A stretch of 43,293 nt of DNA from Pontibacter qinzhouensis (GCF_008017455.1 NZ_VRTY01000052.1:1-43293), one strand, 5' to 3'; positions 19,543 to 29,138 are shown, counted from the first letter of the stretch. Program-made: numbers and translations. Notes: generated by a model not told the origin, from the sequence alone.

Positions 19543-20526
19543 CTACAGAGCCAGAACCTGCTGCCAGATTTCCTCATTAACCGGTATCCCCTCCTGCTCA
19601 TTCTGCTGCCGTTTGGCAAGTGTACCTTCACCTGGGTATCGAATGTTTGTGCCTGCCTGTTCGGGCTGGCTGCTCCTTGCATAGCTTATAATTTCTTCGC
19701 TGATGCCGTGGTCCAGGTTATCGGCGTTTATGCACAGAAACAGCTGCGATACGCCAGCCTCTGATCCGGCTCCTGTAATTTGTGCTACGGTTCGGCCACC
19801 ACTGAGCGAGGCCACCAGTACATCGATCATCAGCGACAAGCCTGCTCCTTTCCAGAAACCAACCGGCACCGGACGGCCACTATCCCGGATGGCGGCCGGG
19901 TCGTGGGTTAAGTTTACTGCTGTGTCGTAGCCTCCAGCTACTGGCAGCTGCGTGCCATTCAGTTCATGCTCCTGCAGCTTTCCGTAAGAAAACTGCGACA
20001 TGGCCATGTCCAGTACCAGATGGCCGTCGGGGCGGGGCGCAGCCAGCACCAGCGGGTTGTTGCCCAGGCGAGCTTCGGTGCCACCCCAAGGCGGCATATT
20101 GGCGATGGTGTTGGTGGCGCAAATGGCAACACAACCTGCCTCAGCTGCCTGCCAGCCGTAAGTGCCTCCACGCATCCAGTGGTTCGTGTTCCGGACAGCC
20201 ACTGCGCCTAAACCATTTTGTTTTGCCAACGCAATAGCCCGTTCCATAGCACGTGTGGCTGTGTACATGCCAGGGGCTAAATTTCCGTCCCAGCGTTCCA
20301 AAGCGCCGTTTTGCTCCAGGCATTCTGGTTCGGCCTGCGGCTTAACCAGGCCATCCTTCACCATTTGCACGAACACCGGAAACCGATTAAGGCCATGCGA
20401 ATAAACACCGTCGCGGCTGTTTTCAGCAAATATACGGGCACAAAGGCTGGCGCGGGCCTCGTTAAACCCAAGCGATAGCAAAACCTTTTTAAACTGTGCC
20501 TGAAGTTCTTTATAGGTAACTTTCAT
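19543..20526 (-). CDS. dlgD: 2,3-diketo-L-gulonate reductase (Ldh2/MDH2 family)
   Basis: NAD(P)H-dependent reductase of the malate/L-lactate dehydrogenase type 2 family. It closely resembles E. coli YiaK/DlgD along the whole length: MKVTxxxLxxxFxxVL start, GVYSHGxNRFPxF with the catalytic H44, RNTNHWMRGGTYGWQAAE, MPPWGxxExRxGxNPL, MSQFSYGxL, QLPVxGGYD, and WKGAGLSLMIDVL. It has 327 residues, the normal length. The expected reaction is reduction of 2,3-diketo-L-gulonate to 3-keto-L-gulonate in ascorbate or sugar-acid breakdown. No other genes of that pathway are adjacent, so the substrate could differ. It is transcribed alone, away from ppc. Confidence 0.88.
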   Translation of the reverse strand: MKVTYKELQAQFKKVLLSLGFNEARASLCARIFAENSRDGVYSHGLNRFPVFVQMVKDGLVKPQAEPECLEQNGALERWDGNLAPGMYTATRAMERAIALAKQNGLGAVAVRNTNHWMRGGTYGWQAAEAGCVAICATNTIANMPPWGGTEARLGNNPLVLAAPRPDGHLVLDMAMSQFSYGKLQEHELNGTQLPVAGGYDTAVNLTHDPAAIRDSGRPVPVGFWKGAGLSLMIDVLVASLSGGRTVAQITGAGSEAGVSQLFLCINADNLDHGISEEIISYARSSQPEQAGTNIRYPGEGTLAKRQQNEQEGIPVNEEIWQQVLAL

Positions 20527-20607
20527 ACATTATTGATTTTAAAATCCTGCCCATACTGCTTGTGGCCTTTTATACCACCTGTAAAAAGTATTTATACGCG
20601 GGCGATA

Positions 20608-20666
20608 ACCCTTGACACATAATCTGGTCTTTTACCTTTGGAAGGGCATTTTCATTTGAATAATTT
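20608..20666 (+). repeat. Dispersed 58-bp intergenic repeat, copy 7
   Basis: Begins ACCCTTGACAC, middle TTTTACCTTTGGAAGGGC, end TTTTCATTTGAATAATTTA. It lies between the divergent dlgD and ppc genes in the 364-bp gap 20527-20890, 225 bp before the ppc start. Confidence 0.88.
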
Positions 20667-20841
20667 AAAGAGAGCCTCCCTATAAGTGCGCAGGCAAGTC
20701 CTGTTTTAAACTTTAACCCAGACCGAGTATCTTCAACTGGCCGAGTAGAATGCTATTTTATCTATAGAAATTAAATTACAAACTTTTTATTTGAAATAAG
20801 CCTTGAAATCTTACGAAAATTTGAAAACAATATATCGTTTA

Positions 20842-20874
20842 TTGTATTAAATGCTTAAAAAAAGGCTATTATTG
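20842..20874 (+). promoter_or_regulatory. Possible ppc promoter (Bacteroidota-type)
   Basis: TTG at 20842-20844 and TATTATTG at 20867-20874 (one mismatch to TANNTTTG) are separated by 22 bases, in a very AT-rich stretch. If used, the transcript would start only a few bases before the ppc ATG. Weak evidence. Confidence 0.3.
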
Positions 20875-20890
20875 CAAAAAATCTCAATTT

Positions 20891-23467
20891 ATGGATGCTT
20901 CTGCCAATACTACGTTACAAATCTACAACAAGCAGGTAGGTCTTAAATTTCAGCTCTACAACAGCCTTTTCACTGCGCTACCTTTTCACAGAGTAGAAAA
21001 AACAGGTGTTCTGCTTTCTGTTTTCCTTATTCATTGCGAAGAAGGCTTCAGCAAGAAGCAAAGCCCGAGCGAAGTTATTACCTCGTTTGTAAAGCAGTAT
21101 ACCACCTACGAAACAGAACAGGAAATGCTTGACCTGCTGTTCCGTTTTGTGCAGTATGCCGAGCGGCAGGTGGTATTGTTCGATGCCCTCGAGGATGCAG
21201 CTTACCGCGACATTCACGATATGAACGGCATCGGCACTATTAAGCACCTGGAGTCGGAGGTACTGCATACCAGTTCGCAGGAAAAGCTGGCAGCGAAGCT
21301 GAAAGACTTTTCGGTGAGGTTGGTATTAACGGCGCACCCCACTCAGTTTTACCCTAGTGAAGTTCTGGGCATTATAAACGACCTTTCGAAAGCGCTGTTA
21401 AACGACAATACCTCGCAGGTTAACAGTTACCTGCGGCAGTTGGGCAAAACGCCTTTCTTCAAAAACGAAAAACCAACGCCCTACGACGAAGCCATGAACC
21501 TGATCTGGTTCCTGGAAAACGTTTTTTACCAATCGGCAGGCAAAATAATGTCGTACCTCCATAGCCAGTTTCCGAAGGAAGTAGACAGTAATAATCCGCT
21601 TATACATTTAGGTTTCTGGCCTGGTGGCGACCGCGATGGCAACCCTTTTGTGAACGCGCCTACTACCCTTAAAGTAGCTGATGCCCTACGCGGAGCCATT
21701 ATTAAATCTTATTACCTGGATGTACGCCGCCTGAAGCGCAGGCTCACGTTTAAAGGTATTTCTAATGTGCTGGTGGCCTTGGAAGAGAGGCTGTACAACA
21801 ACCTGTTCGTGCCAGGCTACAACCTCGACCTGAGCAAAGAAGAGGTACTGCACACGCTGCAGCACATCCGGGCCAAGCTTATAAACGAGCACAACAGCCT
21901 GTTCCTGAACATGGTCGACAACCTGATTCATAAGGTGGAGCTGTTCGGACTGTTCTTCGCCTCGCTTGACATCAGGCAAGACAGCAGCATCCACTCTGAA
22001 GTGTTAAAAGCTATTGCAGAAACAACTTCTGCCCTGCCGCGCAATTACGACGACCTGGCCGACGACGAAAAATTAGAGGCCCTGCTGAAGATAAAAGCCA
22101 CCGTGCCTCCATATGTACTCGACAACGACCTGCACCAGGATACGCTGGAAACAATGAAGGCCATTAAAAACATACAGCTCCACAACGGCGAGAATGGTTG
22201 CCACCGGTATATTATCAGCCACAGCACTAAACCCCTCGACATAATGGAGGTTTATGGTTTGTTTATGCTCAGCGGCTGGAAACCGGAAGAACTGAACGTA
22301 GATATTGTGCCGTTGTTTGAGACCATTGACGACCTGAAGCATGCCGGTGCCGTTATGAAAGCCCTGTATGAGCATGAGGTATACAGCAAACACCTGAAAC
22401 GCCGCAACAACATCCAGACAATTATGCTGGGCTTTTCGGATGGCACAAAAGATGGCGGCTACCTGATGGCGAACTGGAGCATTTACAAAGCCAAAGAAGA
22501 GCTAAGTTACCTATCGCAGCAATACGATGTGCAGGTGGTGTTCTTTGATGGCCGTGGTGGGCCTCCTGCCAGAGGTGGTGGCAGAACACACCAGTTCTAT
22601 GCTTCTATGGGTCGTAATATTTCGAATAAGGAAATACAGCTTACCATACAAGGGCAAACCATTAGTTCTAACTTCGGAACTCCTGATGCTGCACAATTTA
22701 ACATCGAACAGTTAATGCACGCCGGTATCAGCAATGCGCTTTTCCATACAAAAGAAACTACCTTAACCGAGGAAGAGGAAGACCTGCTGATGCGCTTGTC
22801 GGATGAAAGTTTTAAGACGTACAGCACCCTGAAGAACCATCCGGACTTTCTGGAGTACCTGCTGTATGCCAGCCCCTTGCGCTACTACGCCGAAGCTAAC
22901 ATAGGCAGCCGTCCGTCTAAGCGCAAGCCAGGCAAAATGAACCTCAACGACCTGCGGGCTGTGCCTTATGTAGGTTCCTGGAGCCAGCTGAAGCAGAACC
23001 TGCCTGGCTACTACGGTGTAGGAACTGCCCTGGAGAAACTGGAAGCAGAAGGCAAATGGGAAGAGATAAAGGCGATGTACAAGCACTCCCTGTTCTTTAA
23101 AACACTTATGGATAACTGCGAGATGGCCATGACGAAATGCTTCTTCCCATTAACGGCTTACCTGGCGAACCACCCTAAATACGGGGAGCTGTGGAACATG
23201 ATTTACGAGGAATATGAGCGCACCAGAGGCTGCCTGTTACGCATGGCTGGCACTGAAACACTGATGGAAGACAAACCTGTAAATCAGCTTTCGATACAGA
23301 TGCGCCAGCGCATTGAGTTGCCTTTACTGACCATACAACAGTTTGCACTAACCAAAATACGTGAAACAGAGGAGCAGAAACTGGAGCTGCCCAGCAAGGA
23401 CAAGTATGAAAAACTGGTGATGCGTTGCTCCTTCGGTATTATTAACGCCGAACGAAATTCAGCTTAA
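20891..23467 (+). CDS. ppc: Phosphoenolpyruvate carboxylase
   Basis: Cytoplasmic enzyme that carboxylates PEP to oxaloacetate, refilling the TCA cycle and feeding aspartate-family synthesis (two ThrA genes lie in this window). The 858 residues carry the catalytic histidine H149 in LTAHPTQFYP, the GFWPGGDRDGNPFV loop, and the PEP-binding FDGRGGPPARGGGRTHQF with R555. The C-terminal MRCSFGIINAERNSA replaces the usual ...NTG ending seen in enterobacterial PEPC, so the Asp-inhibition site may differ (inference). The start is the first ATG after a very AT-rich promoter region. A hairpin terminator overlaps the end of the convergent kinase gene. Confidence 0.96.
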   Translation: MDASANTTLQIYNKQVGLKFQLYNSLFTALPFHRVEKTGVLLSVFLIHCEEGFSKKQSPSEVITSFVKQYTTYETEQEMLDLLFRFVQYAERQVVLFDALEDAAYRDIHDMNGIGTIKHLESEVLHTSSQEKLAAKLKDFSVRLVLTAHPTQFYPSEVLGIINDLSKALLNDNTSQVNSYLRQLGKTPFFKNEKPTPYDEAMNLIWFLENVFYQSAGKIMSYLHSQFPKEVDSNNPLIHLGFWPGGDRDGNPFVNAPTTLKVADALRGAIIKSYYLDVRRLKRRLTFKGISNVLVALEERLYNNLFVPGYNLDLSKEEVLHTLQHIRAKLINEHNSLFLNMVDNLIHKVELFGLFFASLDIRQDSSIHSEVLKAIAETTSALPRNYDDLADDEKLEALLKIKATVPPYVLDNDLHQDTLETMKAIKNIQLHNGENGCHRYIISHSTKPLDIMEVYGLFMLSGWKPEELNVDIVPLFETIDDLKHAGAVMKALYEHEVYSKHLKRRNNIQTIMLGFSDGTKDGGYLMANWSIYKAKEELSYLSQQYDVQVVFFDGRGGPPARGGGRTHQFYASMGRNISNKEIQLTIQGQTISSNFGTPDAAQFNIEQLMHAGISNALFHTKETTLTEEEEDLLMRLSDESFKTYSTLKNHPDFLEYLLYASPLRYYAEANIGSRPSKRKPGKMNLNDLRAVPYVGSWSQLKQNLPGYYGVGTALEKLEAEGKWEEIKAMYKHSLFFKTLMDNCEMAMTKCFFPLTAYLANHPKYGELWNMIYEEYERTRGCLLRMAGTETLMEDKPVNQLSIQMRQRIELPLLTIQQFALTKIRETEEQKLELPSKDKYEKLVMRCSFGIINAERNSA

Positions 23468-23556
23468 GACAGTGTTTTCTGCTTAAGCACCACGTTACCT
23501 GGTAAGACTTCAGGTATTTTGAAGTTATAAAAGAGCAGTTAATGACGAATTTTTCA

Positions 23557-23602
23557 GCCTGGCCTGGTGAAGCACCTCATGCTACACCAGGCCGGGCTTT
23601 TT
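23557..23602 (+). terminator. Terminator of ppc, overlapping the convergent kinase gene's stop
   Basis: GCCTGGCCTGGTG, loop, CACCAGGCCGGGC, then TTTTT at 23598-23602: a 13-base stem with one G-T mismatch. The 3' arm and T-run lie inside the last codons of the kinase gene, whose stop is 23582-23584. Confidence 0.8.
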
Positions 23603-26572
23603 AGATATAGGACCTGCATGCGGTGCAGTAGCAGCAGGCAATACTTCCTGCGCGTCGAACTCGAGTGTGAATTCTGTTCCTTTGCCTTCTTCGCTTTCCA
23701 CGCTTATTTTACCGCCCAATATCTCAACCTGCGTTTTCACCATAAACAAACCCATGCCCTTACCTTCGGTATGGAAGTGGAACCGCTTGTACAGGCCGAA
23801 AATTTTATCGTTGTACCTGGCCAGGTTAATGCCCAGACCATTGTCGCTGAACACCAGTTGTACCTTGTCTTGAATAAGTTTTCCGGTTATCTGGATGTGC
23901 GGTGGCGCATCTTGCCGGCGGTACTTAATGCTGTTAGATACCAGATTGTAAAAGATACTATAGAGGTAACTTTTTAAGGTATAAAATTGGTCAAGTCCGT
24001 TAAAATGGGTAGTTATAACGGCTTTCTCCACCATAATCCGGTTCGCCAGCACCGTTTCTATATCCTGCACCAGTTCTGATAGCGACACATCTTCTTTCGC
24101 TTCTTTAATTTCCTGCCTTATCTGCAAAATGTTGTTCAAATCCAGAATAACTTCGTCAAGTTTCAACACCGATACCCGGACGCCTTTCAGGCATTCCGCA
24201 AAGCGCTCTGTGGTCGGGCTCAACTTATCCATCAGGTTGGTAAGGCCCAGAATGTTTACAACCGGTGCCCTTAGGTTATGGGATATGATGTAGTTAAACT
24301 GCTGTAGATCTTTGTTTCGCTGAATAAGGTCGGCTGTAACTTTGTCTTTCTCCTGCTGCGACAGAACACGTTCGGTAATGTCATGGGCAATTCCATTCCA
24401 GCGAATCACCTTATTGTCCTGGTCCAGAAATACGTCGTACTGAATAAACAGGTGCCGCTCCAGCCCATCTTTCCGAACGATCCGGCATTCAAAAGATGAA
24501 CCATGGGTTTGCTGCGCAAGTTGCCTGCTGATAGCAGCAACGGCAGACCTGTCGTCTGGGTGCACCAGGTTATAAAATGCACTTACTGATGGCGTTGTCT
24601 CGGCAGCAGTAGTTCCCAAAATTCTGAAGGTTTCCTCAGACCAGACAGTTTCGCCGGTCTTGAAATTATGTTCCCAGCTACCCAGATGTGCCAGCGCCTG
24701 CGCCTCCTTTAAGCGGTTAGAGCTCATTTCGAGTTCGTGCATGGCTTGCAATAAAGCAGAGTCGCCTTTCTTCTTATCTGTTATATCCCACCTGATAGAG
24801 AGAAACTGGTAAGGCACTCCTTTCTCATCCAGAAAAGGAACAATGGTGGTGTCTGTCCAGTAAATAGAGCCGTCTTTGGCCTGGTTTCGGATCTCTCCTT
24901 TCCAGATAATGCCTTGCTGCTTTGCCAGTTCGATCTTTTTTATAACATCATCAGCATTAATAGCCGGACTTACAGTTAGGTGCCTCTGCCCTATTAGCTC
25001 CTGGCGGCTGTACCCCGAAATTTTAATAAAGTTATCGTTTACGTACCTTAGCCTCCGATCCTGATCTGTTATGGCCACGATAGAAGATTGGTCGAGGGCA
25101 AACTTGTAATCTGATATTTCTTTGGTTCTTTCCAGTACCTTTTGTTCGAGGGTGGCATTCAGGCGCTTAATAGTTGCTTCAGCTAATTTAGAAGCCGAAA
25201 TATCTACGAAGGCACCAACCATACAGTCTTTGCCGTTTAACTGCAGCAATTCGCCATGAATCAGAATATAGCACAACTCCCCGCTCCTTTTGCGTACCTG
25301 CAGCTCCTTGTTGGCACCGCCTCCTATTATTTTAACGCCTGCCAGCAACGAGACATAGGCTTCCTCGTCATCCCAAAGTTGTAGACTGGCCGTAGTTTTC
25401 CCTACCACTTCCTGGCGGGTAAAGCCAAAGAAACTCAGGAAGTTCTCGTTCACATCCAACAACCTATCTTGTGTTACCTCACATATATAGAAGTTAACGG
25501 GGCTCTTGTAAAATAAGGTAGAGAAGAGCAACTCGCTTTCCTTCAGCTTCTCTTCGGCAAGTTTTTTATCTGTTACATCGATGTAAGAGAGCAACAAGTA
25601 AAGCTTGCCTCCCAGGTTAATTTTATCGACACTAAAGCTTAGGTATTTTTCGCTATCGTTTATGTTCAGTTTAATTTCGTAGTCTTTTATCTGCTCATTT
25701 TCAGATAAAATCCTTTCCATATTTAGCTGATCTTCAGGGGCGGCTTTAACAGCAAAGTCTTCAGGTCTCCTGCCTATTACGCCCTCCTTCCGGTTGTTGA
25801 AAAAACGGAGCGAAGCCTCGTTTACGTCTACTACTGTACCCAGGTCAACATCGATTAGTGTTAACATGGTGGCACTTTTATAAAAAAGGGTCGAAAACAG
25901 CTCCTGGTTCTCATCGAGCGTTTGCTCCGCCTTTTTCCGGGTAAAAAGAGAGCGCTTTATCTGGAAAAAATTAAACAGGAATAAAAAGAACATCCCCATC
26001 GAAAAAACAAGAAATACCCGGAACGCCCGATCGATTTCTTTTTGCCTGGCCAGGTCGGTGGCAGCAAAATTCTGCCGTTCCAGTTCTTCAATGCTGTTAA
26101 TGTACTTTTCAGCCTGTTGCAGCAACTCCGATTTTTGCTCGAGCCACAGAGAATCCGCTCTTGGCTGGGTGGCTTCTCCTAGAGTTGGCATACCACGCTG
26201 TACCGCTTCTACATAGTCTTCGGCATACGCAAGCACCTGCTGAATATAGGCTCGCTCCAGGCTATCGGTTACACCGTTTCCGTGGAGCTGCCGTAGCAGG
26301 TTCGGAAAGTCATCAAGCGCCTCGGTATAACCAGCCAGGTGGGAACTGCCACCGGTGAGGAGGTAATTGTTCTGGCTTTCGTTTATGTTGTGTAAGTTAT
26401 TATTGAGGTTGCCTACAGCTCTAAGTACGCGCAGTGTCACGATCTCAGAATCTGAACGCAGGTAAGCTTGCTTTAAATCGATAAACGACTTCAGGGCAAA
26501 AAATGCAATGCAAAGAAACGAGACTAAAAAAACCAAAAGAATGGTATGCTGTGTTTTATCTACTTTAATCAT
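23582..26572 (-). CDS. CHASE3/multi-PAS sensor histidine kinase
   Basis: 996 residues. TM1 is at about 11-30, a periplasmic CHASE3-like helical domain at about 33-180, and TM2 at about 184-203. Four PAS modules follow near 225-335, 345-465, 487-600 and 625-735, the last two with PAC-like tails (VPYQFLSIRWDITDKK, VIRWNGIAHDITER). The phospho-acceptor is H765 in YIISHNLRAPVVNILGLTN. An HATPase_c domain shows YNLVSNSIKYR, DNGLGINL and GKGMGLFMVK. There is no receiver domain and no response regulator nearby, so the partner is unknown. The ISHNLRAP H-box is of the kind seen in phytochrome-like/HWE-adjacent Bacteroidota kinases. The signal is unknown. The gene is monocistronic. Confidence 0.9.
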   Translation of the reverse strand: MIKVDKTQHTILLVFLVSFLCIAFFALKSFIDLKQAYLRSDSEIVTLRVLRAVGNLNNNLHNINESQNNYLLTGGSSHLAGYTEALDDFPNLLRQLHGNGVTDSLERAYIQQVLAYAEDYVEAVQRGMPTLGEATQPRADSLWLEQKSELLQQAEKYINSIEELERQNFAATDLARQKEIDRAFRVFLVFSMGMFFLFLFNFFQIKRSLFTRKKAEQTLDENQELFSTLFYKSATMLTLIDVDLGTVVDVNEASLRFFNNRKEGVIGRRPEDFAVKAAPEDQLNMERILSENEQIKDYEIKLNINDSEKYLSFSVDKINLGGKLYLLLSYIDVTDKKLAEEKLKESELLFSTLFYKSPVNFYICEVTQDRLLDVNENFLSFFGFTRQEVVGKTTASLQLWDDEEAYVSLLAGVKIIGGGANKELQVRKRSGELCYILIHGELLQLNGKDCMVGAFVDISASKLAEATIKRLNATLEQKVLERTKEISDYKFALDQSSIVAITDQDRRLRYVNDNFIKISGYSRQELIGQRHLTVSPAINADDVIKKIELAKQQGIIWKGEIRNQAKDGSIYWTDTTIVPFLDEKGVPYQFLSIRWDITDKKKGDSALLQAMHELEMSSNRLKEAQALAHLGSWEHNFKTGETVWSEETFRILGTTAAETTPSVSAFYNLVHPDDRSAVAAISRQLAQQTHGSSFECRIVRKDGLERHLFIQYDVFLDQDNKVIRWNGIAHDITERVLSQQEKDKVTADLIQRNKDLQQFNYIISHNLRAPVVNILGLTNLMDKLSPTTERFAECLKGVRVSVLKLDEVILDLNNILQIRQEIKEAKEDVSLSELVQDIETVLANRIMVEKAVITTHFNGLDQFYTLKSYLYSIFYNLVSNSIKYRRQDAPPHIQITGKLIQDKVQLVFSDNGLGINLARYNDKIFGLYKRFHFHTEGKGMGLFMVKTQVEILGGKISVESEEGKGTEFTLEFDAQEVLPAATAPHAGPISKKPGLV

Positions 26573-27239
26573 TAAATGGTTTTCATCTGGTAAAAATCGG
26601 GTTTCATTTCAACAACAAACCCGGCTGGGCTTATCGTGAAACTAAGTGGCTGGGTGATATAAGGTAAACGGAATTAGCAAAACAAATAGAAAGCTCAGGA
26701 AAAATGCTGGCTCCTACCTGTTTCTTTACCGGTAGAGATGAGTAGTTCCAATTGTTGTCAGGCACCGTACGAGTTGGCAAGGCAGTAAAGTACCGTGTAG
26801 ATAGATATTTATGGACCATTGTTGTACCGGACTACCAGTTAATGCCTCACTTCCACGCTACTCCAAAAAGCGACAGATATGTGACAGCATTAACTGAAAA
26901 TTTCAGTACAAATTAAGTTGTAAAATTACTTTATCTATTTATCCGAATATACTTAAATATATGATATGGTCACATTATTTTGGACAAAAAGTACAAAAAA
27001 ATTCTTAGGTAAATACATATATGTTGCTACAGTTCCTGATAGGCAAAATTTTCTATGAATTAAGGCTGCCATAGCGTTAGTTCCTACCTATTTATTGCTC
27101 TTGCTTACAGGTGCAATTTTTCAGACTGGAAGAATCATGTATAGTACAATTAAAGTTGCTACTGAACCAGTTACGGCGCACAGGCAGGAATGCCTGCCGC
27201 ACTGTTAAAATAATTAGCAGGGTTTTAGACACTAATCTT
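26573..27239. other. AT-rich intergenic region, no gene seen
   Basis: 667 bp between the start of the kinase gene (-) and the DUF3347 promoter (+). I find no convincing reading frame and no copy of the 58-bp repeat. Near its end is a short palindrome, GGCAGG-AATG-CCTGCC (27183-27198). Presumably it holds the kinase promoter. Confidence 0.5.
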
Positions 27240-27247
27240 TAACTTTG
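27240..27247 (+). promoter_or_regulatory. -7 box of the DUF3347 lipoprotein gene
   Basis: TAACTTTG matches the Bacteroidota -7 consensus TANNTTTG exactly. Transcription would begin near 27254, giving a leader of about 60 bases. No clear -33 TTTG is visible. Confidence 0.5.
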
Positions 27248-27316
27248 CAGCCTTCATCAAGTACATGGCACTTCTTTTATCAGGAAGTGGTTTAAACGTA
27301 ATATAACTTAACAGAC

Positions 27317-27919
27317 ATGAAAAAATTATTTGCACACGTCGCAATGCTTGCTGCACTTTCTTTAAGCGCTTGTTCAGAAAACAAAACCGAAACAACAGAT
27401 GCTCATGGGTCGCTCCAGGATGCTGCTGCAGGTGCTATTGTAGTAGAATCACCATCTTTTAGCTCTGTTCCGGACCCTGTTAAAACCCAAATTGCATCGT
27501 TGCTCAGCGAGTACCTGAAGCTGAAAGATGCGCTCGTTGAAGAGAGTGCACAGAATGCCAAAGCTGCCGCTGCCAACATGGTAGAACTAACGAACTCGAT
27601 GCCAGTGGCGACTTTAACAGGCGAACAAAAGGAGTATGCCGAACAAAGAACTGCCAACATTCAGGAAAAAGCATCGGCCATAGCGGCTACCACCGACCTG
27701 GGTGCACAACGCCAGCAACTGGAGGAGTTATCGGAGGCTACGTTTGCCCTTACCAAAGCCTTTGGTGCTGCTGACTCAGACTTATATTACCAGCATTGCC
27801 CGATGGCGTTTAACGATAAAGGTGCCTATTGGCTGAGCTCAGAAAAAGAGATCCGTAACCCGTACTATGGTAAAAGCATGCTCAAGTGCGGCACTAACGA
27901 AGAAGTTTTCACTAATTAA
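27317..27919 (+). CDS. DUF3347-domain lipoprotein, probable metal-binding
   Basis: 200 residues. It has a lipoprotein signal with lipobox LSAC (Cys19), a helical DUF3347-type domain (about 50-155), and a conserved C-terminal metal-site-like block YYQHCPMAFNDKGAYWLS...NPYYGKSMLKCG with His, two Cys and Met. The same block is found at the end of some CusB-like efflux adaptors and in small copper-associated lipoproteins of Bacteroidota. A periplasmic copper or heavy-metal binding role is therefore the best guess. No efflux genes are adjacent. It has its own promoter box and terminator, so it is an independent unit. Confidence 0.8.
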   Translation: MKKLFAHVAMLAALSLSACSENKTETTDAHGSLQDAAAGAIVVESPSFSSVPDPVKTQIASLLSEYLKLKDALVEESAQNAKAAAANMVELTNSMPVATLTGEQKEYAEQRTANIQEKASAIAATTDLGAQRQQLEELSEATFALTKAFGAADSDLYYQHCPMAFNDKGAYWLSSEKEIRNPYYGKSMLKCGTNEEVFTN

Positions 27920-27975
27920 AATATGGTCACACAGGTTCCAAAGCTTTGCTTCAGCCGGTGTTGATCAAAATAATG

Positions 27976-28016
27976 AAAGCAAAATGCACGGCTGGCTGGC
28001 TGTGCATTTTTGCTTT
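27976..28016. terminator. Hairpin terminator after the DUF3347 gene
   Basis: AAAGCAAAATGCAC(GGCT...)GTGCATTTTTGCTTT: about 14 paired bases around a GGCTGGCT loop, with A-rich 5' and T-rich 3' arms, so it could act in both directions. Confidence 0.75.
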
Positions 28017-28188
28017 GAGCTGGTGCAGCATGTGTGGAGGCCTCAAAAGAGTGGCAAAAACGTCTGGCAGCTAGAATATTCCCATTAATTTCCGTTCTTT
28101 TGCTTTCTTGTTTTTACCTGTAAGGTCTGCTTTAGTTACTGTTGCATTCTAGTGCAGCTGCTCCAGACTTGGCTCCTTTTTATTTTTA

Positions 28189-29073
28189 ATGTATATGAAA
28201 GTTGTTACCATAGTAGGTTTAGGACTTATAGGTGGCTCTATTGCCAAAGACCTGCGCAAAGCCGATCCTGCGCTCACGTTTATCGGCGTAGACAAAAACG
28301 CTGAAAATGACAGGCTCGCTCTCCAGCTAAACCTGGTCGATTCGGTGTTGCCACTTAAAGAAGCTGTTGCTGCCTCCGATCTCATTTTTCTGGCGATTCC
28401 GGTTACGGCTATCCGGCAGCTGCTCCCCCACCTGCTCGACATTATGCCATCTCAAGCTGTTTTAATTGACCTCGGCTCTACCAAAAGCCAGCTTTGCAAG
28501 GCTGTGGAAGAACACCCCAACAGGCAGCAGTTTGTAGCCGCTCACCCTATTGCCGGTACCGAAAACTCGGGTCCTGCCGCTGCCCTGGAAGGTTTGTATC
28601 AGGGCAAGATGAACATAATCTGCGAACGCGAAAAGTCGTCGGAGGAGGCACTGGCCACAGCATTGCAGGTGTTCGACACGCTGGGCATGAACACCATTTT
28701 TATGCAGCCCGAAGACCACGACAAGCAGGTGGCCTATATTTCACATCTTTCGCACGTGAGCTCATTTCTGCTCGGCCTTACCGTGCTCGACGCTGAAAAA
28801 GACGAAAAGAACATTTTCACGCTGGCTGGCTCTGGTTTTGCCTCCACTGTCCGGTTAGCCAAAAGCTCCCCTGATATGTGGGCTCCTATTTTCGAGCAGA
28901 ACTCGCAGTTCCTGAGCCAGGCCCTGAGCGAATACATTTTTTACCTGCAGCGTTTCCAGCAGTACCTCCAAAACAACGACCAGGAAAAACTGTATGACAT
29001 GATGAAGCAGGCCAACAAAATACGGCCGGTACTCGATGGCATTACCCAGGCAGCTGAAGCTCCTGCTAAATAA
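28189..29073 (+). CDS. tyrA: Prephenate dehydrogenase
   Basis: NAD-dependent oxidative decarboxylation of prephenate to 4-hydroxyphenylpyruvate in tyrosine synthesis. The Rossmann motif GLGLIGGS is at residues 10-17. Family blocks are DLIFLAIPV, LIDLGSTKSQL, FVAAHPIAGTENSGP with the catalytic-site histidine, DHDKQVAYISHLSHVSSF and LAGSGFASTVRLA. The 294 residues contain only the dehydrogenase, with no fused chorismate mutase or ACT domain, as in other Bacteroidota. Two in-frame starts are possible: 28189 (MYMKVV) and 28195 (MKVV). The second looks more natural by homology. No other aromatic pathway genes are adjacent. Confidence 0.93.
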   Translation: MYMKVVTIVGLGLIGGSIAKDLRKADPALTFIGVDKNAENDRLALQLNLVDSVLPLKEAVAASDLIFLAIPVTAIRQLLPHLLDIMPSQAVLIDLGSTKSQLCKAVEEHPNRQQFVAAHPIAGTENSGPAAALEGLYQGKMNIICEREKSSEEALATALQVFDTLGMNTIFMQPEDHDKQVAYISHLSHVSSFLLGLTVLDAEKDEKNIFTLAGSGFASTVRLAKSSPDMWAPIFEQNSQFLSQALSEYIFYLQRFQQYLQNNDQEKLYDMMKQANKIRPVLDGITQAAEAPAK

Positions 29074-29081
29074 TCAGGCAT

Positions 29082-29138
29082 AATTATTCTAATGGATTTG
29101 CCCTTCCGAAGCCTTTTTAGCTTTTAGGTGTCAAGGGT
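29082..29138 (-). repeat. Dispersed 58-bp intergenic repeat, copy 8
   Basis: On the - strand: ACCCTTGACACC, middle GGCTTCGGAAGGGC, end ATCCATTAGAATAATTA. It begins 8 bp after the tyrA stop, in the opposite orientation. Just beyond it, 29151-29225 reads FGLNLSTDESEEQLRIVV... then a stop, without a start codon: possibly a gene remnant. Confidence 0.82.
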
